Below the pieces are notes generated by a model. That model was not told where the DNA came from. It did no database searches and was given only the letters and a program-made list of their open reading frames with translations. A stretch of 64,000 nucleotides of DNA from Caballeronia sp. INDeC2 (GTDB lineage: Bacteria > Pseudomonadota > Gammaproteobacteria > Burkholderiales > Burkholderiaceae), in assembly GCF_023631325.1 (NCBI RefSeq), contig NZ_JALQDG010000042.1:310001-374000 (forward strand), in the 5' to 3' direction. A program made the position numbers and the translations under genes. Positions 26,660 through 36,082 of this stretch are shown one piece after another (position 1 is the first letter of the stretch; every line of letters starts with the position of its first letter).

Positions 26660-27619
26660 ATGACAGCACACCGCGACACCACGGCGCGCAGCGATGACGC
26701 CCGTCGCGCCAAAGCGGCCGAGCCCGATCTGGAGCTGGTCGCCGTCCCGCGCGACGAGTCGTTCAAGGTGTGGTCGCACGGCTATCCGTATCGCACCGTG
26801 CGCTGGCACTTTCACCCCGAGTACGAAATCCATCTCATTACGGCGACGACGGGCAAATACTTCGTCGGCGATCACATCGGCAACTTCGCGCCGGGCAATC
26901 TCGTGATGGTCGGATCGAACCTGCCGCACAACTGGGTCAGCAACGTCCCGGGCGGCGAGCGCGTCGCGGAACGCTGCCTCGTGCTGCAATTCGATGCCGG
27001 CTTCGTCGCGCGTGCGACCGGGGCGTTTCCCGAGTTCAGGCGCATGGAGCCGCTGCTCGATGCATCGTGCTGGGGTCTGCTCTTCACGCAGGAAACGGGC
27101 GCGGCCGCCGAGCCGATCATGCGCGAGATGCTCGGCGCGCAAGGCATGCGGCGCATCGCGCTCCTGGCGGCGCTGTTCGAATTGCTCGTGAAGAGCGAGG
27201 AACCGGCGAGGCTTGCGAGCGCCGCCTATCGCGCCGATCCGGACCGTTACGGCGAGACGCGCATCAATCACGTGCTGTCCTTCATCGGCAAGAACCTCTC
27301 GCAAGAGTTGCGCGAGACCGAGCTGGCGGAGCTCGCGGGACAAAGCGCGAGCGCCTTCTCGCGCTATTTTCGCCGCCATACGGGCGTGCCGTTCGTCCAG
27401 TACGTGAACCGGCTGCGCATCAATCTCGCTTGTCAGTTGCTCATGTCCGACGAGATGAGCGTCACCGATATCTGCTATCAGGTCGGCTTCAATAATCTTT
27501 CGAATTTCAATCGCCAGTTCCTGTTGCTCAAGCAGATGTCGCCGACGCGCTGGCGCACCTATCAGCGGCTCAATGCGGCAAGCGCGGAACCGGTCGAAGC
27601 GCCGGAATTCGTGGCCTAG
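26660..27619 (+). CDS. AraC-family transcriptional regulator
   Basis: 319-residue regulator with an N-terminal cupin-like effector domain (WHFHPEYEIHLI near residue 45) and two C-terminal helix-turn-helix motifs (ETELAELAGQSASAFSRYF, then MSVTDICYQVGFNNLSNFNR). ATG at 26660 was chosen for its GGAG 7 nt upstream. It is divergent from the leuC operon and 134 bp upstream of a sugar ABC operon, so it may control either; AraC regulators next to sugar ABC genes most often act on those. Confidence 0.92.
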   Translation: MTAHRDTTARSDDARRAKAAEPDLELVAVPRDESFKVWSHGYPYRTVRWHFHPEYEIHLITATTGKYFVGDHIGNFAPGNLVMVGSNLPHNWVSNVPGGERVAERCLVLQFDAGFVARATGAFPEFRRMEPLLDASCWGLLFTQETGAAAEPIMREMLGAQGMRRIALLAALFELLVKSEEPARLASAAYRADPDRYGETRINHVLSFIGKNLSQELRETELAELAGQSASAFSRYFRRHTGVPFVQYVNRLRINLACQLLMSDEMSVTDICYQVGFNNLSNFNRQFLLLKQMSPTRWRTYQRLNAASAEPVEAPEFVA

Positions 27620-27753
27620 CGCGCGGCGGACAAGGTGACGTCGGGCATCCGCCAACCGGTCTCCCGAAAAGGATTCCTAACAAATTCAATGCACATGCGA
27701 CGAGCGAACCACCGTAGTACGACATTCAAATCCCAAGAACACGGAGACACGCG

Positions 27754-28812
27754 ATGAAAAAGCTCTCAACCCAATTGATCAGTGCGGGCGCGCTGAGTCT
27801 TGGCCTCTCGTGCAGCGTGCCGACGCTGGCCGCGCCGAGCGGCACGGTTGCATTCCTGATGCCCGATCAGGCCTCGACCCGCTACGAGCAGCACGACTTT
27901 CCCGGCTTCAAGGCCGAAATGGCGAAGCTCTGTCCCGATTGCAAGGTGCTCTATCAGAACGCCAATGCGGCCGTCGCGACGCAGCAGCAGCAGTTCAATT
28001 CCGTGATCGCGCAAGGCGCGAAGGTGATCGTTCTCGATCCGGTCGATTCCACGGCCGCCGCGTCGCTGGTTCATATGGCGCAGAGTCAGGGGATCAAGGT
28101 CATCGCTTATGACCGGCCGGTGCCGTCGACGCCCGCGGACTATTACGTTTCGTTCGACAACGAAGGCATCGGCAAGGCGATCGCGACATCGCTCGTCGAT
28201 CATCTCAAGGCGACGGGCGTCGCGACGAGCAAGGGCGGCGTGCTGGAAGTGAATGGCTCGCCGACGGATGCGGCGGCGGGCCTCATCAAGAAGGGCATTC
28301 ACACGGGTCTGCAAAGCGGCGGCTACAAGACGCTCGCGGAATACGACACGCCGGAGTGGGCGCCGCCCAAGGCGCAGCAGTGGGTCAGCGGGCAGATCAC
28401 GCGCTTCAGCTCGCAGATCGTCGGCGTGGTGGCGGCCAACGACGGCACGGCGGGCGGCACCATCGCGGCCTTCAAGGCAGCCGGCGTCAATCCTGTGCCG
28501 CCCGTGACCGGCAACGACGCGACCACCGCCGGCCTGCAACTCATCATCTCGGGCGATCAGTACAACACGATCCTCAAGCCGAGCGAGATCGTCGCGGCAG
28601 CGGCGGCGAGGGCGGCGGTCGGGTTTCTCTCGGGACAACCGCCGAAGGGCGAAACCTCGCTCTTCAACACGCCGACGCAGTTGTTCAAGCCCGCCGTCAT
28701 CACGGCGCAGAACCTGAAGACGGAAGTGGTCGACAAGGGCTTCGCGAACGCGAAGGAGCTTTGCACGGACCGTTATGCGGACGGCTGCAAGAAGCTCGGC
28801 ATCACGCACTGA
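27754..28812 (+). CDS. Sugar ABC transporter substrate-binding protein (XylF/RbsB-like)
   Basis: 352-residue periplasmic sugar-binding protein. A signal peptide ends near PTLAA; the mature start GTVAFLMPDQASTRYEQHD is typical of the xylose-binding subgroup, and VIVLDPVDSTAAASLV and VIAYDRPVPST are conserved blocks. Two Cys pairs (LCPDCK and C-terminal CTDRYADGCKK) may form disulfides. GGAGA precedes the ATG. First transport gene of the operon 27754-33460; ligand likely a pentose or polyol. Confidence 0.92.
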   Translation: MKKLSTQLISAGALSLGLSCSVPTLAAPSGTVAFLMPDQASTRYEQHDFPGFKAEMAKLCPDCKVLYQNANAAVATQQQQFNSVIAQGAKVIVLDPVDSTAAASLVHMAQSQGIKVIAYDRPVPSTPADYYVSFDNEGIGKAIATSLVDHLKATGVATSKGGVLEVNGSPTDAAAGLIKKGIHTGLQSGGYKTLAEYDTPEWAPPKAQQWVSGQITRFSSQIVGVVAANDGTAGGTIAAFKAAGVNPVPPVTGNDATTAGLQLIISGDQYNTILKPSEIVAAAAARAAVGFLSGQPPKGETSLFNTPTQLFKPAVITAQNLKTEVVDKGFANAKELCTDRYADGCKKLGITH

Positions 28813-28872
28813 GCCACATTGATACCGGCGGGACCCGGCTGATCGGGTTCCGTCGTGCCGAAGAGGAACACC

Positions 28873-29676
28873 ATGAATGCAAACCCCACTCCACACGCCG
28901 GGCGCGGCGAGCTGGTGCTGAGCCTGCGCGGCGTATCGAAGCATTTCGGCGCGGTATCGGCGCTCACGGACATCGAACTCGACGTGCATGCCGGCGAAGT
29001 CGTCGCGCTCGTCGGCGACAACGGCGCGGGCAAATCGACGCTCGTCAAGATTCTCGCGGGCGTGCATCAGCCGAGCGCGGGCACGATCACCTTCGGCGGC
29101 AAGGAAGTGACGCTCTCCGATCCGGGCATGGCGCTGGACCTGGGCATCGCGACGGTCTTCCAGGACCTCGCGCTGTGCGAGAACCTGGATGTCGTCGCCA
29201 ACATCTATCTCGGACGCGAGCTCGCGCCCATGCGTCTCGACGAAGTGTCGATGGAAGTGCGCGCCTGGACGCTCTTGAACGAACTGTCGGCGCGCATTCC
29301 GAGCGTGCGCGACGTGGTCGCCTCGCTCTCGGGCGGACAGCGCCAGACGGTGGCGATCGCGCGTTCGCTGCTGCTCGACCCGAAGCTCATCATGCTCGAC
29401 GAGCCGACCGCCGCGCTCGGCGTCGCGCAGACGGCGGAAGTGCTGAACCTGATCGAGCGCGTGCGCGATCGCGGCCACGCGGTCATCATGATCAGCCACA
29501 ACATGGAGGACGTGCGCGCGGTCGCGGACCGGATCGTAGTGCTGCGGCTCGGCCGCAACAACGGCATCTTCTATCCCGATTCGTCGAACGCGGAGCTGGT
29601 GGCCGCGATCACCGGCGCGACCGAGAACGCCGTGTCGCGCCGCGCGGGACGCCGTCAGGCTCAACAGGACGCATGA
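28873..29676 (+). CDS. Sugar ABC transporter ATP-binding protein, single domain
   Basis: 267-residue ATPase with Walker A GDNGAGKST near residue 50, signature LSGGQRQTVAIARSL near residue 150, and Walker B IMLDEPTAAL near residue 175. Many sugar importers of this type have a double-length ATPase of about 500 residues; this one is half-size, so it would act as a homodimer. ATG at 28873 follows a GAGG site. Downstream of the binding protein and upstream of the permease. Confidence 0.93.
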   Translation: MNANPTPHAGRGELVLSLRGVSKHFGAVSALTDIELDVHAGEVVALVGDNGAGKSTLVKILAGVHQPSAGTITFGGKEVTLSDPGMALDLGIATVFQDLALCENLDVVANIYLGRELAPMRLDEVSMEVRAWTLLNELSARIPSVRDVVASLSGGQRQTVAIARSLLLDPKLIMLDEPTAALGVAQTAEVLNLIERVRDRGHAVIMISHNMEDVRAVADRIVVLRLGRNNGIFYPDSSNAELVAAITGATENAVSRRAGRRQAQQDA

Positions 29677-29704
29677 AACAGGAAATCGGGTCAAAGGATC
29701 GATC

Positions 29705-30988
29705 ATGAGCAAGCACACCCCGGGCAGCGCGCCGCCCGACACGCAGAGCGCGCCCCAATCCTCCAACCTGCTCGATCGCAGCGACGTCCGCGTGAAGCAC
29801 GCGAGCGGCCTCGGCGAAAGCGTCTCCGCGTTCGTCGACCGCGTGCGCTCCGGCGATCTGGGATCGCTGCCGGTCATCGCGGGTCTCATCATCATCTGGA
29901 CGGTGTTCACGAGTCTGAATCCGGTCTTTCTGTCGGCGAACAATCTCGTGAACCTGCTGTTCGATTGTTCGACGGTCGGCGTCATTTCGCTCGGCATCGT
30001 CTGCGTGCTGCTGGTCGGCGAAATCGACTTGTCGGTTGGGTCGATGAGCGGCTTCGCCTCCGCGCTCGTCGGCACGCTGTGGGTCAACGAAGGCTGGCCG
30101 GTGCTGCTCGCATGCGTCGCGGCAATCGTGGTCGGCGGCGTGATCGGCGCGCTGTACGCGCTCCTGCTCAACCGGCTCGGCATGCCGAGCTTCGTCTCGA
30201 CGCTCGCGGGACTGCTCGCGATTCTCGGGATGCAGCTCTACGTGCTGGGCGCGAGCGGCTCCATCAACCTGCCGTATTCCACGACGATGGTGAACTTCGG
30301 GCAACTGATGATCATCCCCGCGCTCGTCTCGCATGTGCTGGCGCTGCTGCCCGGCGTGACGATTCTCGTGCTCGGTCTGCGCACGCGTGCGCGCCGTCAG
30401 GCCGCGCGTCTCTCCGCGCCCTCGATGGGCAGCCTGCTGGCGCGCGCCATTGCGATCACGGTGTTTCTGGAGATCGTCGTTGCGTACCTGAACACGGGGC
30501 GCGGCGTGCCGCTGATGTTCGGCGTCTTCCTCGGCCTCACCGTGCTCATGGACTACGCGTTGACGCGCACGCGCTGGGGCCGCTCGATGAACGCCGTCGG
30601 CGGCAACCGCGAAGCCGCGCGGCGCGCGGGCATCAAGGTCGCGAGCATCTATACCAGCGCGTTCGTGCTGTGCGCGAGTTTCGCGGCGCTCGGCGGCATT
30701 CTCACCGCGGCCCGCCTCGCGTCCGCGAGCCAGCAGGCCGGCACCGGCGACGTCAACCTGAACGCCATCGCCGCGGCGGTGATCGGCGGGACCAGTCTGT
30801 TCGGCGGGCGCGGCAGCGCGTATTCGGCTGTGCTCGGGATCATCGTGATCCAGTCGATCGCGAGCGGCCTCACGCTGCTGAATCTGTCTTCTTCGTTGCG
30901 TTTCATGATTACCGGCGCGGTGCTGGCCATCGCGGTGATCGTCGATTCGCTCGCCCGTCAATCGCGCGTGTCGCACGGCCGCGCGTGA
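29705..30988 (+). CDS. Sugar ABC transporter permease (XylH/RbsC-like)
   Basis: 427-residue polytopic inner-membrane protein. After a hydrophilic N-terminal leader of about 60 residues come multiple membrane segments, including CVLLVGEIDLSVGSMSGFAS, a hallmark of ribose/xylose permeases, and the GGNREAARRAGIKV coupling loop. Its stop codon opens a 13-bp triplicated sequence that leads to the next gene. Confidence 0.93.
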   Translation: MSKHTPGSAPPDTQSAPQSSNLLDRSDVRVKHASGLGESVSAFVDRVRSGDLGSLPVIAGLIIIWTVFTSLNPVFLSANNLVNLLFDCSTVGVISLGIVCVLLVGEIDLSVGSMSGFASALVGTLWVNEGWPVLLACVAAIVVGGVIGALYALLLNRLGMPSFVSTLAGLLAILGMQLYVLGASGSINLPYSTTMVNFGQLMIIPALVSHVLALLPGVTILVLGLRTRARRQAARLSAPSMGSLLARAIAITVFLEIVVAYLNTGRGVPLMFGVFLGLTVLMDYALTRTRWGRSMNAVGGNREAARRAGIKVASIYTSAFVLCASFAALGGILTAARLASASQQAGTGDVNLNAIAAAVIGGTSLFGGRGSAYSAVLGIIVIQSIASGLTLLNLSSSLRFMITGAVLAIAVIVDSLARQSRVSHGRA

Positions 30989-31024
30989 GCGGACTCACTG
31001 AGCGGACTCACTGAGCGGACTCAC
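30986..31024. repeat. Perfect triplication of a 13-bp unit tgagcggactcac
   Basis: Three identical head-to-tail copies at 30986-30998, 30999-31011 and 31012-31024. The first copy includes the permease TGA stop. The next gene's ribosome site AGGAGA begins 2 bp after the last copy. Slippage or a selected spacer are both possible. Confidence 0.8.
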
Positions 31025-31039
31025 ACAGGAGAATCGTCA

Positions 31040-31768
31040 ATGTCAGTATCCATCGCGGGAAAAGTGGCCGCCATCACCGGCGCGGCGTCGGGCATCGGGC
31101 TCGAATGCGCGCGCGTGTTGATCGAGCAAGGCGCGAAGGTCGTGCTGATCGATCGCGCGCAAGACCGGCTCGCGGCCTGCTGCGCGGAACTGGGCGCGAA
31201 CGCGCTGCCCTTGTCCGTCGATCTGCTGAAGCCCTCCGAAGTCTCGGCGATGCTGCCGAAGATTCTCGATCTCGCGGGCGGTCTCGACATCTTTCACGCC
31301 AACGCGGGCGCGTATATCGGCGGGGAAATCGTGGAGGGCAATCCGGACGAATGGGATCGCATGCTCAACCTGAACATCAATGCCGCGTTCCGTTCGGTGC
31401 ATGCCGTGCTGCCGCACATGGTCGCGCAGAAGTCGGGCGATATCCTGTTCACCAGTTCGATCGCGGGCATCGTGCCGGTCGTGTGGGAGCCGATCTACAC
31501 CGCGTCCAAGTTCGCCGTGCAGGCGTTCGTGCACACCACGCGGCGTCAGGTCGCGAAGCATGGCGTACGTGTGGGCGCCGTCGCCCCCGGCCCGGTCGTC
31601 ACCGCCCTGCTCGACGACTGGCCGAAAGCGAAGATGGAGGAAGCGCTCGCCTCCGGCAGTCTGATGCAGCCGCGCGAGGTCGCCGAAGCCGTGCTCTTCA
31701 TGCTGACGCGTCCGCGCAACGTAACCATTCGCGATCTCGTGATCCTGCCGAATAGCGTCGACCTGTGA
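31040..31768 (+). CDS. SDR-family oxidoreductase
   Basis: 242-residue short-chain dehydrogenase with ITGAASGIGLE near residue 12, HANAGAYIGG near residue 90, TSSIAG and YTASKFAV (catalytic Tyr/Lys) near residue 150. AGGAGA lies 7 nt before the ATG. Between the sugar permease and an FGGY kinase, it may oxidise a polyol to the ketose that the kinase phosphorylates; this follows a common pattern but is inference. Confidence 0.91.
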   Translation: MSVSIAGKVAAITGAASGIGLECARVLIEQGAKVVLIDRAQDRLAACCAELGANALPLSVDLLKPSEVSAMLPKILDLAGGLDIFHANAGAYIGGEIVEGNPDEWDRMLNLNINAAFRSVHAVLPHMVAQKSGDILFTSSIAGIVPVVWEPIYTASKFAVQAFVHTTRRQVAKHGVRVGAVAPGPVVTALLDDWPKAKMEEALASGSLMQPREVAEAVLFMLTRPRNVTIRDLVILPNSVDL

Positions 31769-31831
31769 ACGTACTTCAGGCCGGCGACGGAGTCGTGCCA
31801 TCATGATCCTACTCAAAACACGGACCGAGAG

Positions 31832-33460
31832 ATGAACGCAAGCAACCCGAGCGCCGGCGAACGGTATGTCATCGGCGTCGACGTGGGCACCGGCAGCGCC
31901 CGCGCCGGAATTTTCGATGCCGCCGGGAACATGACCGCCTCCGCGAAAAAGGACATCACGCTGTTCCATGAGAGCGGCGCAATTGTCGAGCAATCCAGCG
32001 GTGAAATCTGGCGCGCGGTCTGCCACGCGGTGAAGGAAGCGCTCGCGCAGGCGTCGATCGCGCCCGAGTCCGTCGACGGCATCAGCTTCGATGCGACCTG
32101 TTCGCTCGTCGTGCTGGGCGATGGCGGCAAGCCGCTGCCCGTGGGACCGTCGGAGCAGGCGGAACGCGATATCGTCGTGTGGATGGATCATCGCGCGCTC
32201 GAGCAGACGGAGCGCATCAATACAACGGGTCACGCGGTGCTGAAGTTCGTCGGCGGCAGAATCTCGCCGGAAATGGAGACGCCGAAGCTGCTGTGGCTGC
32301 TGGAAAATCGCCCGCAAGTCTTCGAGGCCGCATGGCAGTTCTTCGATCTCACCGATTTCCTCACATGGCGCGCGACCGGCGATCTGTCGAGATCGGTCTG
32401 CACCGTGACTTGCAAATGGACGTATCTCGCGCATGAACGACGCTGGGACGACAGCTATTTTCGGACCATCGGACTCGGCGCGCTGGCGGACGAGGGCTTC
32501 GCGCGCATCGGCCAGCATGTGGTCGAACCGGGCACGCGACTCGGCAACGGACTCACCGACGATGCCGCCGCCGAACTCGGCCTCGTCGCGGGAACGCCGG
32601 TCGGCGCGGGCGTGATCGACGCGCATGCGGGCGGCATCGGCACCGTGGGCGCGCAAGGCGATCCGGAGTCGTGCCTCGCCTATGTGTTCGGCACCTCGTC
32701 GTGCACGATGACGACGACCGCGGAGCCGGTCTTCGTGCCCGGCGTCTGGGGGCCGTACTTCTCCGCGATGGTGCCGCAGGCATGGCTCAACGAAGGCGGC
32801 CAGTCGGTCGCGGGCGCGGCGATCGAGCGCCTGCTCGCGATGCATCCCGCCGCCGCCGATGCCGGGCGCCGCGCAAAAGAACGCGGCGAATCGCTGCCGG
32901 GCATGCTGGCGGGGCTCGCGGCCGAGGCGTCCGGGAGCCTGTCGGACGCGGCGAAGCTCGCCGATGGCCTGCACATCGTTCCCGAATTTCTCGGCAACCG
33001 CGCGCCCTTCGCCGATCCGCACGCGCGCGCGGTCATCGCCGGGCTGGGCATGGAAACCGGTCTCGACAGTCTCGTTGCGCTGTATGTCGCGGGCGTGTGC
33101 AGCATCGGATACGGGCTGCGTCAGATCATCGAGGCGCAGGCGCAGGCGGGCGCGCCCATCGAACGGGTGATGATCAGCGGCGGCGCGGGCCGGCTCGATC
33201 TCGTCCGCCAACTGCTCGCCGATGCAACCGGCAAGCCGGTGCTCGCCACGCAAGCCGAGGAACCCGTGCTGCTCGGCGCCGCGATGCTCGGGGCCGTCGC
33301 GGGCGGCGTGTTCGACGACGTTCGCTCGGCGATGAGCGGCATGGCGCGCGTCAAGGCGTCGTACACGCCGGCAAGCGGCAAGCTCGCGCAATTGCACGAG
33401 GCGCGGTATCGCGCGTTCATCGCGTTGCAGCGTTGCGCGCGGGAGATTCGCGGCGACTAG
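31832..33460 (+). CDS. FGGY-family carbohydrate kinase (ribulokinase-like)
   Basis: 542-residue kinase. The N-terminal phosphate-binding strand is IGVDVGTGSARAGIFD, and SFDATCSLVVLGDGGKPLP is typical of the ribulokinase-like FGGY group. The C-terminal ATP-binding region includes ISGGAGRLDLVRQLLADATG. It would phosphorylate a ketopentose such as a ribulose or xylulose in the cytoplasm. Last gene of the sugar operon; its end overlaps the convergent LysR gene by 4 bp. Confidence 0.92.
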   Translation: MNASNPSAGERYVIGVDVGTGSARAGIFDAAGNMTASAKKDITLFHESGAIVEQSSGEIWRAVCHAVKEALAQASIAPESVDGISFDATCSLVVLGDGGKPLPVGPSEQAERDIVVWMDHRALEQTERINTTGHAVLKFVGGRISPEMETPKLLWLLENRPQVFEAAWQFFDLTDFLTWRATGDLSRSVCTVTCKWTYLAHERRWDDSYFRTIGLGALADEGFARIGQHVVEPGTRLGNGLTDDAAAELGLVAGTPVGAGVIDAHAGGIGTVGAQGDPESCLAYVFGTSSCTMTTTAEPVFVPGVWGPYFSAMVPQAWLNEGGQSVAGAAIERLLAMHPAAADAGRRAKERGESLPGMLAGLAAEASGSLSDAAKLADGLHIVPEFLGNRAPFADPHARAVIAGLGMETGLDSLVALYVAGVCSIGYGLRQIIEAQAQAGAPIERVMISGGAGRLDLVRQLLADATGKPVLATQAEEPVLLGAAMLGAVAGGVFDDVRSAMSGMARVKASYTPASGKLAQLHEARYRAFIALQRCAREIRGD

Positions 33461-34374
33461 CCCTTCCCGGTGCCGCGAACTCTTTCCGGGAAGCGCTCCA
33501 GCAGCCAGTCGATGAACACCCGCAGCCGGTGCGTCACGTGGCGGTTCTGCGGATACACGACATGAAACGGATACAGCGGCGGCCGCCACTTCTTCATCAC
33601 TTCGACGAGCGTCCCATCGCGAAGCGCCGAACGCGCGGCGTAGGCGAACGTCTGAATGATGCCGAGCCCCGCGACGGCCGCCGCCAGATGCGCATTGCTT
33701 TCGTTGATGCCGATGCGATGTTCGACCTTGATCTCGATCCTCTCGCCGTCGCGTTCGAACCGGAATGGCATGGCCCTGCCGTTCTGAGGCGACATGTAGC
33801 TCACCAGCCGATGTCCGTTCTTCAGCTCCTCCGGATACGCGGGCACGCCGAACTGCTTCAGATAGCCCGGCGCGGCGCAGGTCAGCATCACGGCATCGCC
33901 GATATGACGCGCGATGAGCGACGAATCGTCCAACGGTCCGCCGCGGATGACGCAGTCGACGTTGTCGCCGATCAGATCCACCGGACGATCGGCCACCCCG
34001 AGATCGATTCGGATGTCCGGGTAACGCGCGACGAAATCCGGAAGCAGCGGGATCAGCACGTCCCTTGCGGGCGATCCGCCGACATCGATCCGCAGATGGC
34101 CGCGCGGGCTGCCCCGGGCGACGGTGAACGACGAGTCGATGTCCTCGAGGTCACGCAGCACGCGCGTGGCTTTCGCGTAGTAATCCTGGCCTTCCGGCGT
34201 CACGGTGACGCGCCGTGTCGTTCTTTGCAGGAGTCGCACGCCGAGATGCGCTTCGAGCTCCTGCACGAGCTTGCTCATCGTGGCATTAGGGACGTTCAGC
34301 GAATCCGCCGCGCGCGTGAAGCTGCCCGCTTCCACGACGCGGGCGAAGGCGCGCATCGCCAATAACTGATCCAT
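33457..34374 (-). CDS. LysR-family transcriptional regulator
   Basis: 305-residue regulator: HTH from MDQLLAMRAFARVVEAGSF to NATMSKLVQELEAHLGVRLL, then the effector domain. It is divergent from an SDR gene across a 149-bp region rich in palindromes, the classic LysR arrangement, so the SDR is its likely target. Its 3' end overlaps the sugar kinase by 4 bp. Confidence 0.93.
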   Translation of the reverse strand: MDQLLAMRAFARVVEAGSFTRAADSLNVPNATMSKLVQELEAHLGVRLLQRTTRRVTVTPEGQDYYAKATRVLRDLEDIDSSFTVARGSPRGHLRIDVGGSPARDVLIPLLPDFVARYPDIRIDLGVADRPVDLIGDNVDCVIRGGPLDDSSLIARHIGDAVMLTCAAPGYLKQFGVPAYPEELKNGHRLVSYMSPQNGRAMPFRFERDGERIEIKVEHRIGINESNAHLAAAVAGLGIIQTFAYAARSALRDGTLVEVMKKWRPPLYPFHVVYPQNRHVTHRLRVFIDWLLERFPERVRGTGKG

Positions 34375-34402
34375 GTCTGCTCCCGCCGGTTCAGCGTCTT
34401 AT

Positions 34403-34420
34403 TATCCATGTGTATGGATA
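34403..34420. promoter_or_regulatory. Inverted repeat tatccat-N4-atggata, candidate LysR site
   Basis: Perfect 7-bp arms with a 4-bp spacer, 29 bp upstream of the LysR start codon. The form fits a T-N11-A LysR box, and the position suits autoregulation as well as control of the divergent SDR gene. Confidence 0.55.
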
Positions 34421-34436
34421 GTCATTTTATTTTACG

Positions 34437-34454
34437 GCATTTATTAATAAATGC
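34437..34454. promoter_or_regulatory. Perfect 18-bp palindrome gcatttattaataaatgc
   Basis: Fully self-complementary with no spacer, in the LysR-SDR intergenic region, 69 bp before the SDR ATG. It is AT-rich in a GC-rich region and may be an operator for this LysR protein or another regulator. Confidence 0.55.
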
Positions 34455-34523
34455 ACGGCCGCTACAGTGCACTCATGCCGAACGCGAAAGCGGCAACATT
34501 CAATCACCTAAATGGAGAAAATC

Positions 34524-35273
34524 ATGAGCAAGCAACTGAACGGCAAGATCGCCTTGGTTACGGGCGGCAGCACGGGCATCGGCCTGGCCGCTGCGAAGGA
34601 ACTCGCGGAACAGGGCGCGCGTGTCTTCATCACCGGCCGTCGTCAGGCGGAACTGGATGCGGCCGTCGCCGACATCGGGCCGGATGCCACGGCGATCCGC
34701 GCCGACGCTTCCGTGCTGTCGGATCTCGATGCGGTCTATGCGAAGATCGCCGCGACCGCCGGCGAGCTCGATATCCTGTTCGCGAACGCCGGCGGCGGAG
34801 ACATGATGCCGCTCGGCGCGATCACCGAGGAACACTTCGATCGCATCTTCGGCACGAACGTGCGCGGCGTGCTCTTCACCGTGCAGAAGGCGCTGCCGCT
34901 GCTGGTCGACGGTGCGTCGGTGATCCTGACTTCGTCCGTCACGTCCGTCACCGGTACGGCGAATTTCAGCGTGTACAGCGCCAGCAAGGCAGCCGTGCGG
35001 AACTTCGCCCGCTCCTGGGCGCTCGATCTGAAAGACCGCGGCATCCGCGTGAACGTCGTGAGCCCGGGCCCGATCCGCACGCCCGGCCTCGGCGGTCTCG
35101 TGCCCGAGGAAGCGCGTCAGGGTCTGTATGACGCGCTGGCTTCGCAAGTGCCGCTCGGCCGCCTCGGCGAACCCGCGGAAATTGCCAAGGCCGTGGCCTT
35201 CCTCGCCTCCGGATCGGCGAGCTTCATCAACGGCATCGAACTGTTCATCGACGGCGGCATGGCTCAGGTTTGA
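34524..35273 (+). CDS. SDR-family oxidoreductase
   Basis: 249-residue short-chain dehydrogenase: VTGGSTGIGLAAAKEL near residue 10, ANAGGGD near residue 85, and catalytic SSVTSVTG with YSASKAAV near residue 150. The ATG at 34524 is preferred over 34512 because GGAGAA lies between them at the right spacing. Substrate unknown; control by the divergent LysR gene is likely. Confidence 0.91.
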   Translation: MSKQLNGKIALVTGGSTGIGLAAAKELAEQGARVFITGRRQAELDAAVADIGPDATAIRADASVLSDLDAVYAKIAATAGELDILFANAGGGDMMPLGAITEEHFDRIFGTNVRGVLFTVQKALPLLVDGASVILTSSVTSVTGTANFSVYSASKAAVRNFARSWALDLKDRGIRVNVVSPGPIRTPGLGGLVPEEARQGLYDALASQVPLGRLGEPAEIAKAVAFLASGSASFINGIELFIDGGMAQV

Positions 35274-35350
35274 AGACACGGCAGCCGATGGGCGAGCGCG
35301 GCGTCTCGCGTGTAACATTGCTCGATCACGTGTTGCCGGGAGACGATGCG

Positions 35351-36082
35351 ATGCGCGTGCTGCTCATCGACGATCACGAGCTTTTCAGAGCCGGTCTCGC
35401 ACTGCTGATGAAAGAGCTTTTCCCGGATGCCGACCTGTTGCATGCGAGCACGTTGTCGCAAGGCGTCGATCTGGCGATGAGCGAGCAGCCGGACATTGTC
35501 TTTCTGGATCTCGAACTTCCGGACGGGCACGGTTGCGACGCGCTCGTCCAGTTGAAAGACGCGCGGCCGTCCTTGCCCGTGGTCGTAGTGTCGGCCGATG
35601 AAAGCGTGGAAACCGTCAGCCGATGCCTCCAACTCCGCGCCATGGGCTACGTGCCGAAATCGTCATCGCCCGAAGCGCTGCATGCCGCGATCGTTGCGGT
35701 GCTTTCGGGCGGCGTGTATCTGCCCGCGACGAGCATCGCCGGGCTGAAGCGTTCGATCGACACGGACGAGGCGCACGCACGAGACTCGGCGAAGGCGGCC
35801 TCTTGGAACGCGACGGACCTCGGACTCACGCCGCGCGAGTACGAAACGCTCGCGTGGCTCGCACGCGGTCTTCCTTCCAAGGCCATCGCATCGAAGATGG
35901 GCCTCGAAGACATCACGGTGCGCAAATACATCAGTCATCTGCTCGCGCACTTCAATCTGCGTCGGCGCACGGAACTCATCGTGATGCTCGCGGACAAGGG
36001 CATTACGCTCGGGACGCTTCACGTCACAGATCCTTCGCGAGAGCGGGATTCAGCTTCCGTCGAGCGGCAACGAAGCCGCTGA
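35351..36082 (+). CDS. LuxR/NarL-family response regulator
   Basis: 243-residue regulator. The receiver has the acidic pair in LLIDDHELF and phospho-acceptor Asp53 in FLDLELPDG; the C-terminal HTH runs from LTPREYETLAWLARGL to FNLRRRTEL. ATG at 35351 follows GGGAG; an upstream in-frame start lacks a site. Its last 59 bp overlap the end of the hybrid kinase on the opposite strand, and the two are likely partners. Confidence 0.93.
   Translation: MRVLLIDDHELFRAGLALLMKELFPDADLLHASTLSQGVDLAMSEQPDIVFLDLELPDGHGCDALVQLKDARPSLPVVVVSADESVETVSRCLQLRAMGYVPKSSSPEALHAAIVAVLSGGVYLPATSIAGLKRSIDTDEAHARDSAKAASWNATDLGLTPREYETLAWLARGLPSKAIASKMGLEDITVRKYISHLLAHFNLRRRTELIVMLADKGITLGTLHVTDPSRERDSASVERQRSR

Noticed and set aside
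27766..30183. Very long open frame on the minus strand across the sugar ABC genes (about 800 codons)
   Set aside because: It is antisense to three well-recognised transport genes, is Arg/His-rich and low in hydrophobic residues, as expected of a codon-bias shadow in GC-rich DNA.
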